From NCBI GenBank assembly GCA_030150135.1, contig JASLGO010000016.1, positions 1-7,401 of the forward strand: 7,401 nt of DNA. Reading direction: 5' to 3'. Shown here piece by piece: positions 6,119-7,401 of the stretch. How positions within the stretch are numbered: position 1 is the first letter of the stretch; each line of letters starts with the position of its first letter. This DNA comes from Aquirhabdus sp. (GTDB lineage: Bacteria > Pseudomonadota > Gammaproteobacteria > Pseudomonadales > Moraxellaceae). The position numbers were made by a program, and so were the translations under genes. Under the pieces are notes generated by a model. That model saw nothing but the letters and a program-made list of their open reading frames with translations. It made no database searches and was not told the origin of the DNA.

Positions 6119-6448
6119 ATGATATTTGCCGTTGAAACTGAAGAACGAACTTTAATCACCTTTTCAAGCGAATTAGAGGCTATCAATTATTGTGAAGGGC
6201 TCGATGTTGAGGCCGCGATCTGGTTATTTTGGAATGATCGTGGTGAGCCACTCGAACCTCTTTTTATTACTCCAAATAAACGTGGATTTTTCACCGTCCA
6301 AAATGGAACTTATTCCCTAATTCCCGCTTCAGCAGACCATCATGCTGATTTAATAGAAGCTTTGGACGAAATACTTAACTTTGACTCTCCAGAACCATTC
6401 AACTCAGCTGATGGTATTCGCAAATATTTACAGAGCGGCAATCTATAG
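6119..6448 (+). CDS. Hypothetical protein, 109 residues, low GC
   Basis: I do not recognise this family. It is an acidic, soluble-looking small protein, with no signal peptide or membrane helix and one cysteine (CEG near residue 25). It starts with alternating hydrophobics (MIFAVETEERTLITFSS). An aromatic core IWLFWNDRGEPLEPLF lies near residues 34-49, and a helix follows near residues 74-89. GC is about 39% by my count, clearly below the adjacent patatin gene (about half), which hints at separate ancestry. Translation starts 25 bases after the patatin stop with only a weak GGA site 7-8 bases upstream, so it probably shares the patatin transcript. The hairpin at 6458-6480 ends that transcript. 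Size, composition and acidity are like many small immunity proteins, but no toxin gene is adjacent, so this stays a guess. Confidence 0.75.
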   Translation: MIFAVETEERTLITFSSELEAINYCEGLDVEAAIWLFWNDRGEPLEPLFITPNKRGFFTVQNGTYSLIPASADHHADLIEALDEILNFDSPEPFNSADGIRKYLQSGNL

Positions 6449-6453
6449 CAAAC

Positions 6454-6519
6454 GTAGGCTGGGGCTCGCCCCAGCTTTTTGAGAATATTACAGAATTGCT
6501 GGGTTAAAACCCAGCCTAC
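6454..6519. repeat. REPIN-like element: two inverted hairpins with GTAG feet
   Basis: The left half is GTAG followed by the hairpin GCTGGGGC-TC-GCCCCAGC (6458-6475). The right half is the hairpin GCTGGGTT-AA-AACCCAGC (6498-6515) followed by CTAC, which is GTAG on the other strand. Two REP hairpins in inverted order with a GTAG tetranucleotide at each foot is the layout of REPINs mobilised by RAYT (TnpA-REP) transposases. It sits between two convergent genes, the usual site. No RAYT gene is in the window, so it would be mobilised in trans. Copy number in the genome cannot be judged here. Confidence 0.7.
6458..6480 (+). terminator. Intrinsic terminator of the patatin / 109-residue gene unit
   Basis: A perfect GC-rich stem (GCTGGGG with CCCCAGC, 4-base loop CTCG) is followed directly by five T residues, 10 bases after the stop codon at 6448. 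It is formed by the left half of the REPIN-like element, so the repeat appears to serve as the terminator. Confidence 0.75.
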
Positions 6520-6548
6520 TGGATACTAACTCCCCAAAATCCCCCCAC

Positions 6549-7401
6549 TCACGCCAATCGACTCACCCTCCCAACAATTCCATAAAACTCCAGATCATGC
6601 TGAATCTGGGCAGCAGTTTCTGGATCAAGGACACTGGTATATTTCTCCAGAATCTGCACACAGCGCAAATGCCACTCGACAGGCAATCGACGAACCACAT
6701 CTAACGCAATACCCCACTGCGAGCGCAGCAACGCCGCATACGCAATATGCTCAAGCACCTCATCAGGAAAAACTGTAATCGCCTGAGCAACCACACTCCG
6801 CCCTGCCTCATCCATATGTGAAGCCAACGTCAGCATATCCTTCCACAACTCACCGCGATTGGCCGCATCCAAAATATGCTGCATCACCACCGCATCCTGT
6901 ATCGCAGGGTGATTGACCACCTGACGCTGTACTTCAGGCGATAAACACGCCACAACAGGCAAAATATCCTCCCACAACCCATCTTCCTCAGCAGCTCGAA
7001 TCAGCCCTTCAAGCACCTCATCACCCTGACTTGCAGCAAGATCACCCAGCTGTCGTTTCATCGTATCGCTGACATTGACCACAAGAGATAACAGTTTAGG
7101 CCAAAGCAGACGTCGACTCGGATCACTCACAATCATCATCGCACGTTGAATACGCTCAAACGGCAAAAGATGAATAATATGATCAATCCTCGCCCGCGAA
7201 TCGACATGAAAAATAATTTCGAGTAAATCACCCTCATCTTCAATTGAGGCTGCCACATCGCGAATCACCTGATCTGGCAACAGCCCAACAAATCGCCCCA
7301 TCGTCATAAAATCTCGACGTTGAAGTAAAACATTGGCGATTGCTTGTACTTGCGTAGATGACAATAAACGAACCAGCTCACGCGTCATACGTGGATCGAG
7401 T
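6549..7401 (-). CDS. Helical-repeat protein of unknown function (5' end outside window)
   Basis: The family is not recognised. The readable frame stays open to the right edge (four further codons L-D-P-R before the Met at 7388). No ribosome binding site precedes that Met, so the true start is probably outside the window. Numbered from that Met, 279 residues are seen, almost all predicted amphipathic helix, with no membrane segment, signal peptide or catalytic motif. Residues 87-258 show a 43-residue repeat with Trp at 96, 139, 182 and 225. The N-terminal part (about 27-85) looks like shorter, more degenerate repeats of the same style. The fold is probably an alpha-solenoid (HEAT/TPR-like) scaffold for protein contacts. 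The N-terminal helices slightly recall the MgtE N-domain, but this is weak. It is convergent with the preceding plus-strand unit and separated from it by the REPIN-like element. Confidence 0.8.
   Translation of the reverse strand, partial: LDPRMTRELVRLLSSTQVQAIANVLLQRRDFMTMGRFVGLLPDQVIRDVAASIEDEGDLLEIIFHVDSRARIDHIIHLLPFERIQRAMMIVSDPSRRLLWPKLLSLVVNVSDTMKRQLGDLAASQGDEVLEGLIRAAEEDGLWEDILPVVACLSPEVQRQVVNHPAIQDAVVMQHILDAANRGELWKDMLTLASHMDEAGRSVVAQAITVFPDEVLEHIAYAALLRSQWGIALDVVRRLPVEWHLRCVQILEKYTSVLDPETAAQIQHDLEFYGIVGRVSRLA
6615..7130 (-). repeat. Four 43-codon repeats inside the helical-repeat gene
   Basis: Units are residues 87-129, 130-172, 173-215 and 216-258 counted from the Met at 7388. Shared marks are Trp at unit position 10 (96, 139, 182, 225), preceded by L-L, G-L, E-L or S-Q, and followed by hydrophobics at a fixed spacing (KLLSLV, DILPVV, DMLTLA, IALDVV). 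Three of the four units end in a hydrophobic-Glu/Gln-x-hydrophobic tail (LEGL, MQHI, LEHI). The DNA itself is diverged, so the duplication is old and kept by protein structure. Confidence 0.7.

Noticed and set aside
1..7401. CRISPR array, tRNA, rRNA, insertion sequence or prophage genes beyond the HK97-fold shell
   Set aside because: No regularly spaced direct repeats, tRNA-like cloverleaf, rRNA segments, transposase, or phage portal/terminase/protease genes are seen. The encapsulin is a cellular shell gene in a metabolic cassette, not a phage capsid gene.

Overview
The window suggests a mesophilic gammaproteobacterium of moderate GC (roughly half G+C in the coding regions). The gene set and protein style are compatible with Moraxellaceae/Acinetobacter-like bacteria, but this is inferred from memory of protein families and is not proven.

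Positions 1-3951 (minus strand) hold a four-gene sulfur cassette, transcribed right to left: a single-domain rhodanese (3406-3951), a CysE/EpsC-type serine O-acetyltransferase (2325-3344), a Family 2A (SrpI-type) encapsulin shell protein (1210-2142), and a SufS-like cysteine desulfurase (1-1235, running off the left edge). The desulfurase has a Pro/Ser/Gly-rich N-terminal extension of about 246 residues, the hallmark of Family 2A cargo. Together they look like a sulfur-storage nanocompartment. The desulfurase strips sulfur from cysteine inside the shell, the acetyltransferase supplies O-acetylserine for making cysteine, and the rhodanese can carry sulfane sulfur outside. A strong intrinsic terminator and a second hairpin followed by T runs lie between the acetyltransferase and the encapsulin, so the cassette may be two transcription units or one attenuated unit. 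The desulfurase start codon lies inside the encapsulin gene (26-base overlap).

Positions 3952-4278 are a divergent intergenic region, AT-rich in its middle, with four short dyad-symmetric sequences within 90 bases. To its right, 4279-6093 (plus strand) encodes a cyclic-nucleotide-binding-domain plus patatin (NTE-family) phospholipase/lysophospholipase. A small unrecognised low-GC gene follows (6119-6448).

Positions 6454-6519 carry two inverted hairpins with GTAG/CTAC feet. This is a REPIN-like element whose first hairpin also works as the terminator of the plus-strand unit. The window ends with a minus-strand helical-repeat protein (6549-7401, 5' end outside the window) that shows a 43-residue repeat marked by tryptophans.

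The core system (Family 2A encapsulin with desulfurase cargo) is already known from the literature. The less described parts are the possible attenuator, the dyad cluster, the architecture of the cargo extension, the 109-residue orphan and the 43-residue repeat protein.
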